64,000 nucleotides of DNA from NCBI RefSeq assembly GCF_002847305.1, contig NZ_CP025408.1, positions 3,121,001 to 3,185,000 of the forward strand, in the 5' to 3' direction. The stretch is from Paracoccus tegillarcae (lineage in GTDB: Bacteria; Pseudomonadota; Alphaproteobacteria; Rhodobacterales; Rhodobacteraceae). A program made the position numbers and the translations under genes. The notes beneath the pieces were generated by a model. That model saw only the letters and a program-made list of their open reading frames with translations. It did not search any database and was not told the DNA's origin. Positions 1 through 9,267 of this stretch are shown here, piece by piece. The stretch's first letter is position 1, and every line of letters starts with the position of its first letter.

Positions 1-1422
1 GGCATGGATGAGTTGGCGCAGAACTATCTGGATCACAAGCCGCAGCCGATCAAGGATCTGATCGGCTCGGGCAAATCCCAGATCAGCTTTGCGCAGGTGC
101 CCGTGGCAGAGGCCGCAGGTTATGCCGCCGAAGATGCCGATGTGACGCTGCGGCTGTGGGAGGTGTTTCGCCCAAGGTTGATGTCGCAGGCAGTCACCAC
201 CGCCTATCAGACGCTGGAACGCCCGATGATCCCCGTTCTGGCGGCGATGGAGCGAGAGGGCATTCTGATCGACCCGCAGCATCTGTCGCGCATGTCGGGT
301 GCGTTTGCCCAGAAAATGGCGCAGTTCGAGGATGAAGCACAGGAACTGGCAGGCACCAAGTTCAACCTTGGCAGCCCCAAGCAGTTGGGTGAGATCCTGT
401 TTGAGCAGATGGGATTGCAGGGCGGGGCCAAGGGCAAGTCCGGGGCCTATTCCACCAGCGCCGACGTGCTGGAGGATCTGGCAGCCGAAGGACACAATCT
501 GCCTGCCCGCGTGCTGGACTGGCGGCAATTGTCCAAGCTGAAATCGACCTACACGGATGCGCTGCAAACCCATGTGAACCCCGATACCGGGCGGGTCCAT
601 ACCAGCTATTCCATCACCGGTGCGCAAACCGGGCGGCTGGCCAGCACCGATCCGAACCTGCAAAACATCCCCGTGCGCAGCGAGGAAGGCCGCCGGATCC
701 GCGAGGCGTTCATCGCGGCGCCCGGCAAAAAGCTGGTCAGCCTCGATTATAGCCAGATCGAGCTGCGCATTCTTGCCCATGTCGCAGACATCACGACGCT
801 CAGGCAAGCGTTCAAGGACGGCATCGACATTCACGCCATGACCGCCAGCGAAATGTTCGGCGTGCCGGTCGAAGGCATGGATCCTATGATCCGCCGTCAG
901 GCAAAAGCCATCAATTTCGGCGTGATCTATGGCATCTCGGGCTTTGGCCTGTCGCGCAATCTGCGCATTCCGCGCGCCGAGGCGCAGGCCTTTATCGACA
1001 CCTATTTCGAACGCTTTCCCGGCATTCGTGAATATATGGACAAGACTGTGGGCGACGCCAAACGCGACGGTTTCGTGCGCACCCTCTTCGGGCGGCGCAT
1101 CAACACACCCAATATCGATGCCAAGGGACCGGCGGCGGGTGGTGCCAAGCGCGCGGCGATCAATGCGCCAATTCAGGGGGCCGCGGCAGATATCATCCGC
1201 CGCGCGATGATCCGGATGCCAGAGGCGATCAACGGTCTGCCTGCCAAGATGCTGCTGCAGGTCCATGATGAACTGGTCTTCGAGGTGCGCGAGGATGCTG
1301 TCGACGATCTGATCATGGCGGCGCGCGCGGTGATGGAAAACGCGGCCGAGCCGGCGGTAAAACTGTCTGTTCCGCTGGTGGTCGATGCTGGCGTGGGGGA
1401 CAACTGGGCGGAGGCGCATTGA
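1..1422 (+). CDS. polA: DNA polymerase I, C-terminal part (5' end outside the window)
   Basis: The reading frame is open from base 1, so the start lies outside the window and about 473 residues remain. The visible part begins near the end of the 3'-5' exonuclease domain: YAAEDAD near residue 40 fits the Exo III Y-x3-D motif, so proofreading is probably kept. The family-A polymerase domain follows, with motif A DYSQIELR near residue 247, motif B RRQAKAINFGVIYG near 297-310 and motif C VHDELVFEV near 420. The enzyme fills gaps in repair and removes RNA primers. Its TGA stop overlaps the ATG of the next gene (TGATG), so the two are probably co-transcribed. Identification is secure. Confidence 0.97.
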   Translation, partial: GMDELAQNYLDHKPQPIKDLIGSGKSQISFAQVPVAEAAGYAAEDADVTLRLWEVFRPRLMSQAVTTAYQTLERPMIPVLAAMEREGILIDPQHLSRMSGAFAQKMAQFEDEAQELAGTKFNLGSPKQLGEILFEQMGLQGGAKGKSGAYSTSADVLEDLAAEGHNLPARVLDWRQLSKLKSTYTDALQTHVNPDTGRVHTSYSITGAQTGRLASTDPNLQNIPVRSEEGRRIREAFIAAPGKKLVSLDYSQIELRILAHVADITTLRQAFKDGIDIHAMTASEMFGVPVEGMDPMIRRQAKAINFGVIYGISGFGLSRNLRIPRAEAQAFIDTYFERFPGIREYMDKTVGDAKRDGFVRTLFGRRINTPNIDAKGPAAGGAKRAAINAPIQGAAADIIRRAMIRMPEAINGLPAKMLLQVHDELVFEVREDAVDDLIMAARAVMENAAEPAVKLSVPLVVDAGVGDNWAEAH

Positions 1423-2372
1423 TGGGCGCTCAGCACGATCACGGACATCAGGGCCACAGCCACGCAGTGCCCACCAGCGACCGTGCGATCCTGTGGGCCG
1501 TGGTGGTCAATCTGGCGCTGACGGTTGCGCAGATTGTCGGCGGTTATATCGCGGATTCGACCGCGCTGATCGCGGATGGCGTCCACAACCTTTCTGATGC
1601 GCTGGCGCTGGTGCTCGCCTTCGGCGCGCGGCGGCTGGCCCGTCGTCCGGCGACGCCTGATTTCAGCTTTGGCTGGGGCCGGGCTGAAATAGTGGCGGCC
1701 TTCGTGAATTTCCTGGCGCTGATCGCCGTCTCGATCTGGCTGATGATCGAGGCATTTGGCCGGTTGACCGATCCCCCCGAGGTCGCGGGTGGGTTGGTGA
1801 TGGGATTGGCCAGTTTCGCGCTGCTTGTCGATCTGGCGACCGCCGCGCTGGTCTATCGTTCTGCCAGGGAAAGCGTGAACATCCGTGCGGCCTTCTTGCA
1901 CAATCTGGCCGATGCCGGGGTGTCGGTCGCGGTTATTGTCGGCGGCGCGCTGATCTGGGCCTTTGGCTGGTATCTGGCCGATCCGGTCCTGACGATTCTG
2001 ATTTCGGTGGTGATCATGTGGCATATCGCCGGAGAGATCGGCCCGGTGTTTCGCAGTCTGATGCTGGCTGCCCCGGCGGGCGTAGAGCCGGACGAGGTGC
2101 TGGATGCCCTGCGTCAGATGCCGGGCGTCGCGGATGCGCACCACCTGCACCTGTGGCAGATCGATGAAAAGCGCAACGCGGCCTCGGTTCATTTGCGCAC
2201 AGAGACGCCCGGGTTTGGCGGCCTGATCGGGGATGCCAAGACCATGCTGCGGACGGATTTCGATATCCATCATGCCACAATCGAGATCGAACTGCCGGAT
2301 GAGCCCTGCGCCGATGTGGCGGCAGATGATGGATCACATGGCGATGGGCATGATCACGGCCCTCACGATTGA
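1422..2372 (+). CDS. Cation diffusion facilitator (CDF) family metal exporter
   Basis: This 316-residue inner-membrane protein is a CDF-type proton/metal antiporter, probably for zinc or a similar divalent ion. The N-terminus (HDHGHQGHSH) and C-terminus (HGDGHDHGPHD) are His-rich. Several membrane segments follow, with the transmembrane metal site signature HNLSD near residue 55 and the matching HNLAD near 160, then a cytoplasmic C-terminal domain starting around residue 205. The ATG overlaps the polA stop as TGATG; the TTG three bases upstream is a poorer start. The metal cannot be told from sequence; histidine-rich tails favour zinc, cobalt or nickel. Confidence 0.9.
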   Translation: MGAQHDHGHQGHSHAVPTSDRAILWAVVVNLALTVAQIVGGYIADSTALIADGVHNLSDALALVLAFGARRLARRPATPDFSFGWGRAEIVAAFVNFLALIAVSIWLMIEAFGRLTDPPEVAGGLVMGLASFALLVDLATAALVYRSARESVNIRAAFLHNLADAGVSVAVIVGGALIWAFGWYLADPVLTILISVVIMWHIAGEIGPVFRSLMLAAPAGVEPDEVLDALRQMPGVADAHHLHLWQIDEKRNAASVHLRTETPGFGGLIGDAKTMLRTDFDIHHATIEIELPDEPCADVAADDGSHGDGHDHGPHD

Positions 2373-2401
2373 ACGGGACGCCCCTGCAAATGCCTCGCGG
2401 A

Positions 2402-3241
2402 TCAGCGCGCCATAAAGACGGGCAGCGTCGCGTTTTCCAGCATGTTTCGCGTCGCACCGCCCAGGATCGCCTCGCGAAAGCGCGAATGGCCGTAAGCCCC
2501 CATCACGATCAGATCGGCATCCATATCCAGCGCATGGCGGTTGATCTGCTCGCTGACCGAGGACGCCGTGCGGGCCAGCACCGCGATTTCGGCCTGTACG
2601 CCGTGCCGCGTCAGCATTCTGGCCAGCCCCGAGCCGGGCTCTGCGCCCTCGAATCCCGCACGTGTCGGATCGATTACGGTGATCTCGACCCGCTCGGCCT
2701 GTCGCAACAGGGGCAGGGCGCGGCGAATGGCGGTCATGGCCTCATTGGACTGGTTCCAGGCAACCAGAACGCGGCGAAACCGGGTCGAAAGCAGGCCGTC
2801 GCGCGGCACAACCAGGATCGGGCAGTCGCCCTCGAACATCGCGGCTTCGGTCACGGTCTCGGCGCTGCCCGCCGCGCCCTCGCCGTAAGGCTGTGACATG
2901 ATCGTCAGATCGACATAGCGCGCCCGGTGCCCGACCAGATTGGCGACGCCGCCGAGCTGCGCGACGACGGATTCGACGCCCCACCGCAGATCGCCGTCAT
3001 TGGCCAGTTGTTCGTTGACCGCAGTGCGAAGGGTTTCGGCCTCGGTTTCCGCAGCCTCAAGGCCCTGTTGAAACACATAGGGCGCGCCGCCGGGGAAATA
3101 GTAGCCGGGCTGGCTGAGGTCCAACCCAAGGCACAGGATGTCCAGATGCGCGTCCTCGTGCCGGGCGATCTGTCGAGCCGCGTCCAACTGCGCCATTTGA
3201 ACATTGCTGGAAAGAACGGTCAGGATGCTTTTGTAAGCCAT
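2402..3241 (-). CDS. Universal stress protein, tandem UspA domains
   Basis: The protein has 279 residues, about twice a single Usp domain, so it is read as a tandem UspA protein. The second domain carries the ATP-binding pattern G-x2-G-x9-G (GAYGHSRF...LGG) near residues 245-260. The start at MAYKSILTV is chosen because AAAGGAGG lies 6 bases upstream; the longer open frame upstream of it has no such site. The gene is convergent with the CDF exporter, with only 29 bases between the stops. Usp proteins are cytoplasmic and accumulate under stress; the specific role here is unknown. Confidence 0.9.
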   Translation of the reverse strand: MAYKSILTVLSSNVQMAQLDAARQIARHEDAHLDILCLGLDLSQPGYYFPGGAPYVFQQGLEAAETEAETLRTAVNEQLANDGDLRWGVESVVAQLGGVANLVGHRARYVDLTIMSQPYGEGAAGSAETVTEAAMFEGDCPILVVPRDGLLSTRFRRVLVAWNQSNEAMTAIRRALPLLRQAERVEITVIDPTRAGFEGAEPGSGLARMLTRHGVQAEIAVLARTASSVSEQINRHALDMDADLIVMGAYGHSRFREAILGGATRNMLENATLPVFMAR

Positions 3242-3431
3242 ATCAGCCTCCTTTCGGCTGGATCGGTCGGCTTGCATCGCCTTGGCGCGCGCAGCCGCCA
3301 CGGGGAACAGGAAACCACAAAAAACGGTGCTGCGAAAGCGTGTTGACCGAGGGCTGCGACGGCATGTCGCAACCCATACCTGTGCCGGCTTGCGCGCGGA
3401 TGGCCAGTTCGGACAGGTGCTGTCGCCGCGA

Positions 3432-4760
3432 TCAGGCGGCCAATTCGCCTTGCAGAGAATTCGTCGCGCTTTCCACGATCCGCACCTGCACAAGATCGCC
3501 GATCTGCGCATCAGGGGCCTCGACAAAGACCGAGTGCAGATAGTCGGACTTGCCGATGATCTGCCCCGCCTCGCGGCCCTTTTTCTCGAACAGGACGCCC
3601 AGGGTGCGACCGACCATAGCCTGCTGCACGGCCTTTTGCTGGCGGGTCAGCAGCGCCTGCAATTCCTGCAACCGCGCATCGGCCACCGCGCTTTCAACTT
3701 CGGGGCGGTCATAGGCGGGCGTGCCGGGACGGGGAGAGTACTTGAAGCTGAAGGCCGTTCCAAAGCCTACCTGTTCGATCAGACGCAGCGTATCCGCGTG
3801 GTCCTGATCGGTTTCGCCGGGAAAGCCCACGATGAAATCGCTGGTCAGCAGAATATCGGGCCGTGCCTCGCGGATGCGCTCGATCAGCCGCAGGTAATGT
3901 TCCGCCGTATGTTTGCGGTTCATTGCCTTCAGGATCTTGTCGCTGCCCGACTGCACCGGCAGATGCAGATAGGGCATCAGTTGCGGCACATCGCGATGCG
4001 CTGCAATCAGATCATCGGCCATGTCATTGGGATGACTGGTGGTATAGCGGATGCGGTCCAGCCCATCGACCTCGCCCAAGGCGCGGATCAGCCGACCAAA
4101 GCCCCATTCGCGGCCATCTTCGCCGCGCCCGTGCCAGCCATTCACATTCTGCCCCAGCAGCGTGATCTCGCGCACGCCGCGCGCGACCAGATCGCGGGCC
4201 TCGTGCATGATGCGGTCGACCGGGCGGCTGACCTCGGCCCCGCGGGTATAGGGCACGACGCAGAAGGCGCAGAACTTGTCGCAGCCCTCCTGCACGGTCA
4301 GGAATGCCGCTGGCGCGCGGCGCGTGGCGCGGCGTTCGGGCAGGTGATCGAATTTGTCTTCTTCGGGGAAGTCGGTGACGATCTTCGGTGCTTCGCCGCG
4401 CACCATGGCGGGCAGGCGGTGATAGGCCTGCGGACCCACGACCAGATCGACCAGCGGCATCCGGCGGGTGATTTCCTCGCCCTCGGCCTGCGCCACGCAG
4501 CCTGCAACGCCGATCTTAAGATCGGGCTTTTCAGCCTTGAGCGGCTTGAGGCGGCCCAGATCGGAATACAGCTTTTCGGCAGCCTTTTCACGGATATGGC
4601 AGGTGTTCAGCAGCACCATATCGGCGTCGCGCTGATCTTCGGTCAGCACATAGCCTTCCGCGCCCATGGCCTCGGCCATGCGCTGGCTGTCATAGACGTT
4701 CATCTGGCAACCATAGGTCTTGATGAACAGCTTCTTCGGTGCTGTCGATTGATCGGTCAT
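3432..4760 (-). CDS. miaB: tRNA-2-methylthio-N6-dimethylallyladenosine synthase MiaB
   Basis: MiaB adds the 2-methylthio group to i6A37 of tRNAs reading UNN codons, using two [4Fe-4S] clusters. The 442-residue protein has the N-terminal MTTase domain with its three cysteines ([24 protein letters not shown]), the radical-SAM motif C-x3-C-x2-C (CDKFCAFC) near residue 155, and a C-terminal TRAM-like region. The start is placed at [10 protein letters not shown], with AAGGA about 10 bases upstream; the longer frame upstream is not MiaB-like. The divergent TfoX-like gene begins 67 bases away. Confidence 0.97.
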   Translation of the reverse strand: MTDQSTAPKKLFIKTYGCQMNVYDSQRMAEAMGAEGYVLTEDQRDADMVLLNTCHIREKAAEKLYSDLGRLKPLKAEKPDLKIGVAGCVAQAEGEEITRRMPLVDLVVGPQAYHRLPAMVRGEAPKIVTDFPEEDKFDHLPERRATRRAPAAFLTVQEGCDKFCAFCVVPYTRGAEVSRPVDRIMHEARDLVARGVREITLLGQNVNGWHGRGEDGREWGFGRLIRALGEVDGLDRIRYTTSHPNDMADDLIAAHRDVPQLMPYLHLPVQSGSDKILKAMNRKHTAEHYLRLIERIREARPDILLTSDFIVGFPGETDQDHADTLRLIEQVGFGTAFSFKYSPRPGTPAYDRPEVESAVADARLQELQALLTRQQKAVQQAMVGRTLGVLFEKKGREAGQIIGKSDYLHSVFVEAPDAQIGDLVQVRIVESATNSLQGELAA

Positions 4761-4827
4761 GGGCGGCTGTCCTTGGGGTTGTCGGGCTGATACAGGAAAG
4801 CGGTGCATTTGCAAAGGACCAGCCAAC

Positions 4828-5160
4828 GTGGACAGCGATCTGACCACCATATCCAGCATTGGCCCCGCAACCGCGCAGGCGCTGATCGCTGCGGGTGTGC
4901 CGGATGCCGCCACGCTGCGCCAGATCGGCGCGCACGAGGCTTATCGCGCATTGTTGATCGCGGGCAGCAAGCCGCATTTCATCTGGTATTATGTGCTGCA
5001 TATGGGCTTGCAGGGTCGCCCGTGGAACGACTGCAAGGGCGCCGAGAAAAAGGCGCTGCGAAAGCGCTTCGATGGCCTGGTTTCCGAAGTCCGGGGCGTG
5101 CCGCTGGCCGGAATCGAGGCCGAGCTGGATCTGCTGGGCCTGCGCGCGCCAAAGGATTGA
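4828..5160 (+). CDS. TfoX/Sxy C-terminal-domain protein
   Basis: A 110-residue protein resembling the stand-alone C-terminal domain of TfoX/Sxy, a helix-hairpin-helix-like fold ([31 protein letters not shown]). The N-terminal TfoX domain is absent. The start is a GTG with AAAGGA upstream (about 9 bases); the upstream ATG would add a cysteine- and proline-rich stretch unlike the family. Full-length TfoX activates competence in gamma-proteobacteria, but that role cannot be transferred to this short form. Confidence 0.75.
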   Translation: MDSDLTTISSIGPATAQALIAAGVPDAATLRQIGAHEAYRALLIAGSKPHFIWYYVLHMGLQGRPWNDCKGAEKKALRKRFDGLVSEVRGVPLAGIEAELDLLGLRAPKD

Positions 5161-5169
5161 TCGCGCTCG

Positions 5170-5460
5170 TCAGGCTTTCTGATCGGCCCAATCGGGATTT
5201 CGCTCGAACAGGGCGGCGACAAAGGGGCATAGCGGCACGATCTTGAAGCCGTTCTCGCGCGCATCTTTCACCATCGCTTCGACCAGCGCGGTGCCAACGC
5301 CCTGGCCGCCAATTGCTTCTGGCACGCCGGTATGGTCAGCGATCACGGCGGTTGACCCATTCTTCGAAAAGGTCAGTTCGGCCTCGTGCCCGTCCAGCGT
5401 GGTGACATAGCGCCCGCCTGTGTCGCGGTCTTCTTTGGTGATCGTCAGATCGGTTTTCAT
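5170..5460 (-). CDS. Small GNAT-like N-acetyltransferase (YjdJ/YidJ type)
   Basis: The 96-residue protein matches the short GNAT family in which only the acetyl-CoA-binding half remains: a beta segment (AELTFSKN..AVIADHTGVPEAIGGQGVG) followed by the pyrophosphate-binding loop GGQGVGTALV and an alpha/beta end (KIVPLCPFVAALFERNPDW). Its ATG overlaps the stop of the CDGSH gene by 4 bases (ATGA), which fixes the start and implies translational coupling. The substrate is unknown. Confidence 0.82.
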   Translation of the reverse strand: MKTDLTITKEDRDTGGRYVTTLDGHEAELTFSKNGSTAVIADHTGVPEAIGGQGVGTALVEAMVKDARENGFKIVPLCPFVAALFERNPDWADQKA

Positions 5461-6092
5461 TCTGCCTCGAACCCGGCCTTTGTGTGGCTGCCGTCGCAAT
5501 AAGGTTTGTTCTTCGAATGACCACAACGGCACAGGAAGAATTTTGTTCCTGTGGCCACCGGACGACCGCTACCCGCGATGATCTCCAGATTGCCCGACAC
5601 CATCAGGGGGCCGTTTTTCGTCGGTTTGATTGTCAGCGGCCCGTCGCGCGCATCCAGTTCCGCCAGTTTGTCGTCCGCGGTAGCCAGAGCTGCCGTTGCC
5701 GCGAAATTGGCGTCTTGGTGGCTGTTGTCGCAAAATGGCATGTTCTGCGACTGTCCACATCGGCACAGCAGCGCGCGTTTGCGCGGATCTTGCCCGTCAA
5801 TGCGGATATCGCCGCGCAGTTCATTTGGACCGTCTTCCCACGGACGCATCACGTTGACCTTGGGCAAGGTTTCCGCAAGCCCGCCATCCTTGCGCTCATA
5901 GGTCAGCGCGCCCGAGGGGCAGGCGTCGATGACACGCGCGATTTCCTCGGCCTGGGCCTGATCGGGAAAGATCCAGCCGCCCTTGGTGCCAGGGCGAAAG
6001 ACGGCGGGCAGGCCCAGCACGCAGCGCCGGGCATGGATGCATTTCCTGCCGTCAAAATGGACGGTGATGGTGTCGGATTGGGCTGGCGGCAT
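5457..6092 (-). CDS. Ferredoxin-like plus double CDGSH iron-sulfur protein
   Basis: The 211-residue protein combines an N-terminal ferredoxin-like domain (cysteines at KCIHARRCVLGL and ACPSGAL) with two CDGSH-type [2Fe-2S] motifs near residues 109-125 (CRCGQSQNMPFCDNSH) and 187-203 (CRCGHSKNKPYCDGSH). CDGSH motifs bind a redox-active, pH-labile cluster through three Cys and one His. The first copy has CDNSH in place of CDGSH but keeps all four ligands. GGAG lies 8 bases before the ATG. It overlaps the downstream GNAT gene, so the two probably act together. Electron-transfer or cluster-transfer roles are inference. Confidence 0.85.
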   Translation of the reverse strand: MPPAQSDTITVHFDGRKCIHARRCVLGLPAVFRPGTKGGWIFPDQAQAEEIARVIDACPSGALTYERKDGGLAETLPKVNVMRPWEDGPNELRGDIRIDGQDPRKRALLCRCGQSQNMPFCDNSHQDANFAATAALATADDKLAELDARDGPLTIKPTKNGPLMVSGNLEIIAGSGRPVATGTKFFLCRCGHSKNKPYCDGSHTKAGFEAE

Positions 6093-6270
6093 GGCTTGCT
6101 CCGGTATGGACGGCTGCTACTGGAAACCAGGTTGCCCGATCCTGACAGGCTGTCAATGACGGGCGTCGCGACCGGTCCCCGGTATCCGCGACCAGATGCC
6201 GCGGAGATTTCGGGTTGGGCGTGACCGTCAATCCAGCTAATATCGCCGAGGAAAAGCAAGGAGTATGCTG

Positions 6271-7851
6271 GTGGAATTCGGTGTTGTCGAACTGTCGCGC
6301 CTGCAATTTGCGCTAACCGCCCTGTTTCATTTCCTGTTCGTGCCGCTGACAATCGGGTTATCGATTCTGATCGCGATCATGGAAACGGTCTACGTCATGA
6401 CCAACCGGCCGATCTGGCGACAGATGGCCAAGTTCTGGGGCGCGCTGTTTGGCATCAATTTCGCCCTTGGCGTGGCCACGGGCATCACCATGGAATTCCA
6501 GTTCGGCATGAACTGGTCGTATTATTCGCATTACGTCGGCGATATCTTCGGCGCGCCGCTGGCCCTGGAAGGGATGATGGCCTTCTTCCTGGAGGCGACA
6601 TTTGTCGGGTTGTGGTTCTTTGGCTGGGAAAAGCTGTCGAAACAGGCGCATTTGCTGGTCTGCTGGCTGATGGCCATCGGCACCAACTTCTCGGCGCTTT
6701 GGATCCTGATTGCCAATGGCTGGATGCAGAACCCGGTCGGTGCCGAGTTCAATCCGCTGTCGATGCGGATGGAGATGACCAGCTTTTCCGAGGTGGTCTT
6801 CAACAGCGTGGCGCAGGCGAAATTCGTGCACACCGCCAGCGCGGGCTATGTCACCGGCGCGATGTTCGTGCTTGGCGTGTCCGCGTGGTACATGCTCAAG
6901 GGTCGCCATGTCGAACTGGCCCGCCGGTCCATCGGCGTGGCCGCCAGCTTTGGCCTGGCCGCGGCGCTGTCAGTCGTGGTGCTGGGCGACGAGTCTGGCT
7001 ATGACACCGGGCTGAACCAGAAGATGAAGATGGCCGCGATCGAGGCGATGTGGGAAACCGAGCCCGCGCCGGCGTCATTCACCCTGCTCGGTATTCCCGA
7101 CAAGGAAGAGCGAGAGACCAAATGGGCGATCCATATTCCTTATGTAATGGGTCTGATCGGCACTCGTTCGCTGGACACCGTGATCCCCGGCATCGAGGAA
7201 CTTGAAGCCGAGGCACGGGCACGCATCCGATCGGGTCTGATCGCCTATGACGCGCTGCTCAATATCCGCACCGATCGCGATCAGGTCGAAGCAGAGCAGC
7301 AACAGCGGTTCGAGCAACATTCCGAAAATCTGGGCTATGCGCTTTTGTTGCTGCGCTATGTGGATGACCCGCGCGACGCGACGGATGAGCAGATCATGCA
7401 GGCCGGCGAAGACACGATCCCGGCGGTCTTTCCGATCTTCTGGGCGTTCCGCATCATGGTTGGCATCGGCATGTTGCTGATCGCGGTCACGGCCTATTTC
7501 TTCTATCGCACCTCGTTCCGCGCCGGCAATTATCCCAAATGGGCCTTGAAAATGGCCGTCCTGATCATGCCTCTGCCATGGGTCGCGGCTGAAATGGGCT
7601 GGATCGTGGCCGAGTTGGGTCGCCAGCCCTGGACGGTGGACGGCGTCTTGCCCACAGCCCTTTCCGTCAGTCATTTGTCGGTGACCGAGGTGCTGCTGAC
7701 CCTTGCCGGGTTCTCGTTGTTCTACACGGCGCTGTTCGTCATCGAGATAAAACTGCTGCTGAAATATATCCGAAAAGGCCCGCATGAAGATGTCGAGGCC
7801 ACCGACGAATGGCTGGATGCGCATCGTGCGCGCCTGCTGCCAGCGGAGTAA
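6271..7851 (+). CDS. cydA: Cytochrome bd ubiquinol oxidase subunit I
   Basis: CydA carries hemes b558, b595 and d and oxidises ubiquinol in the high-affinity bd oxidase. The 526-residue sequence follows E. coli CydA closely, including the long Q-loop (AAIEAMWETEPAPASFTL, then GIEELEAEARARIRSGL) and GRQPW near residue 455, so it is the bd-I (long Q-loop) type, not the short-loop CIO type. The GTG at 6271 is chosen as start: AAGGAG at 6258-6263 is 7 bases before it but only one base from the ATG at 6265, and MEFGVVELSRLQFALTA matches the family N-terminus. It heads cydABX. Confidence 0.96.
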   Translation: MEFGVVELSRLQFALTALFHFLFVPLTIGLSILIAIMETVYVMTNRPIWRQMAKFWGALFGINFALGVATGITMEFQFGMNWSYYSHYVGDIFGAPLALEGMMAFFLEATFVGLWFFGWEKLSKQAHLLVCWLMAIGTNFSALWILIANGWMQNPVGAEFNPLSMRMEMTSFSEVVFNSVAQAKFVHTASAGYVTGAMFVLGVSAWYMLKGRHVELARRSIGVAASFGLAAALSVVVLGDESGYDTGLNQKMKMAAIEAMWETEPAPASFTLLGIPDKEERETKWAIHIPYVMGLIGTRSLDTVIPGIEELEAEARARIRSGLIAYDALLNIRTDRDQVEAEQQQRFEQHSENLGYALLLLRYVDDPRDATDEQIMQAGEDTIPAVFPIFWAFRIMVGIGMLLIAVTAYFFYRTSFRAGNYPKWALKMAVLIMPLPWVAAEMGWIVAELGRQPWTVDGVLPTALSVSHLSVTEVLLTLAGFSLFYTALFVIEIKLLLKYIRKGPHEDVEATDEWLDAHRARLLPAE

Positions 7852-7857
7852 GCAACA

Positions 7858-9024
7858 ATGATCCTGCATGAATTCATGTCCTACGAAGTCCTGCGTGTCA
7901 TCTGGTGGCTGCTGATCGGCGTGTTGCTGATTGCTTTTGCGCTGACCGATGGTTTTGACATGGGGGTCGGGGCGTTGCTGCCCTTTGTGGCCCGTGAAGA
8001 CGCGGAACGGCGTGTCGTCATCAACACCGTCGGCCCGGTCTGGGAAGGCAACCAGGCCTGGTTCATTCTGGGGGGCGGTGCCATCTTTGCCGCCTGGCCG
8101 CCGCTTTATGCGATCAGCTTTTCAGGCTTTTACCTGGCAATGTTCCTGATCCTGGCGGCGCTGATCCTGCGACCGGTTGCGTTCAAATACCGCAGCAAGC
8201 GCGAAGATCCCGCCTGGCGCGCGCGCTGGGACTGGGCGCTGTTCATCAGTGGCACGGTGCCGCCGCTGTTGTTCGGCGTGGCGGTCGGCAATGTCCTGCT
8301 GGGGGCGCCTTTTCATCTGACCGAAGACCTGCATTCGATCTATGAAGGCGGCGCCTTCGGCAAGCTTTTCGGCCTGCTGCGCCCCTTTGCGCTGCTGTGC
8401 GGTGTGGTCTCGGTGGCGATGCTGGTTGCGCACGGCGCTGGCTGGCTGGTGCTGAAGACCGAAGGTGCGATCCAGCAACGCGCCCGCAGCTTTGGCAGCA
8501 AGGCGGCGCTGGTGGCGATGATCGGTTATGCGCTGGCGGGCCTGTGGCTGGCCTTTGGGATCGAAGGCTATGTCTTTGTGTCAGAGCCGCTGCATGACGG
8601 ACCGTCAAACCCGCTGCTGTCCGAAGTGGTGCGCCAGGGCAGCTGGCTTGCCGCCTATGGCACCCGGCCCTGGATCATTCTGGCGCCGGTTATGGGTTTC
8701 GTCGGCATGGCGATGGCCATGCGTGCGCTGCGCGAGAGCCGAGGCGATCTGTCGCCGCTGATGTGGTCGCAAATGGGGATCTTCGGAATGATCTCTTCGG
8801 TGGGGCTGACCATGTTCCCCTTTATTCTGCCCTCGAACAGCAATCCTGACAGCTCGCTGACGGTCTGGGATGCGTCATCCTCTCATATGACGCTGTTCGT
8901 CATGCTGGTGGCGTCGGTGATCTTTCTCCCCTTGATCCTTCTCTATACCGCCTGGGTGTATCGGGTGCTTTGGGGCAAGGTGACCACTGACGAGGTCAGT
9001 GATCCCGATAAACATGCCTATTGA
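7858..9024 (+). CDS. cydB: Cytochrome bd ubiquinol oxidase subunit II
   Basis: CydB is the 388-residue membrane partner of CydA and carries no heme d of its own. Recognisable family stretches are IWWLLIGVLLIAFALTDGFD near the N-terminus, GNQAWFILGGGAIFAAWP, GFYLAMFLILAALILRPV, and MFPFILPSN near the C-terminus, with LTVWDASSS following. GGAG lies 9 bases before the ATG. An internal ATG 18 bases later (MSYEVLRV) also fits the family start but has no ribosome site. Six bases separate it from cydA and 15 from cydX. Confidence 0.96.
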   Translation: MILHEFMSYEVLRVIWWLLIGVLLIAFALTDGFDMGVGALLPFVAREDAERRVVINTVGPVWEGNQAWFILGGGAIFAAWPPLYAISFSGFYLAMFLILAALILRPVAFKYRSKREDPAWRARWDWALFISGTVPPLLFGVAVGNVLLGAPFHLTEDLHSIYEGGAFGKLFGLLRPFALLCGVVSVAMLVAHGAGWLVLKTEGAIQQRARSFGSKAALVAMIGYALAGLWLAFGIEGYVFVSEPLHDGPSNPLLSEVVRQGSWLAAYGTRPWIILAPVMGFVGMAMAMRALRESRGDLSPLMWSQMGIFGMISSVGLTMFPFILPSNSNPDSSLTVWDASSSHMTLFVMLVASVIFLPLILLYTAWVYRVLWGKVTTDEVSDPDKHAY

Positions 9025-9039
9025 GGAAAGGACGGAACC

Positions 9040-9177
9040 ATGTGGTACTTTGCCTGGCTTTTGGGGCTTCCGCTGGCGGCATTGCTGGCCGTGGTCAACG
9101 CGATGTGGCTGGAACTGCAGACCGATCGCCAGATCATGAACGAGACCCGACGGTCGAGATCACGCGACGAGTTGTGA
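9040..9177 (+). CDS. cydX: Cytochrome bd oxidase small subunit CydX
   Basis: This 45-residue ORF starts MWYFAWLLGLPLAALLAVVN and continues AMWLELQ. The pattern MWYFAW-(I/L)-LG with NAMW(x)E is the CydX signature: a single transmembrane helix that stabilises the heme centres of the bd oxidase. GGAAAGG lies about 8 bases before the ATG, and the gene follows cydB by 15 bases, as expected for the third gene of the operon. It is easily overlooked because of its size. The C-terminal tail (RRSRSRDEL) is charged and probably cytoplasmic. Confidence 0.93.
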   Translation: MWYFAWLLGLPLAALLAVVNAMWLELQTDRQIMNETRRSRSRDEL

Positions 9178-9267
9178 TCGCGCATCCGCCGAACGCAGCA
9201 GCGACAGGGTCATGCGCGTGATTGGGGGGGCTTGCGTTGTGGCGCATTTCATACTTCATTTGCGGCC

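Noticed and set aside
1173..2273. Minus-strand frame of 366 residues across polA and the CDF gene
   Set aside because: It is antisense to two well-identified genes, is rich in Arg, Gln and His without any domain pattern, and has no ribosome site. It is a high-GC shadow.
6093..6270. Possible FNR/ArcA site upstream of cydA
   Set aside because: No TTGAT-N4-ATCAA-like palindrome is present; partial matches such as TTGGGCG...CGTCAA are too weak.
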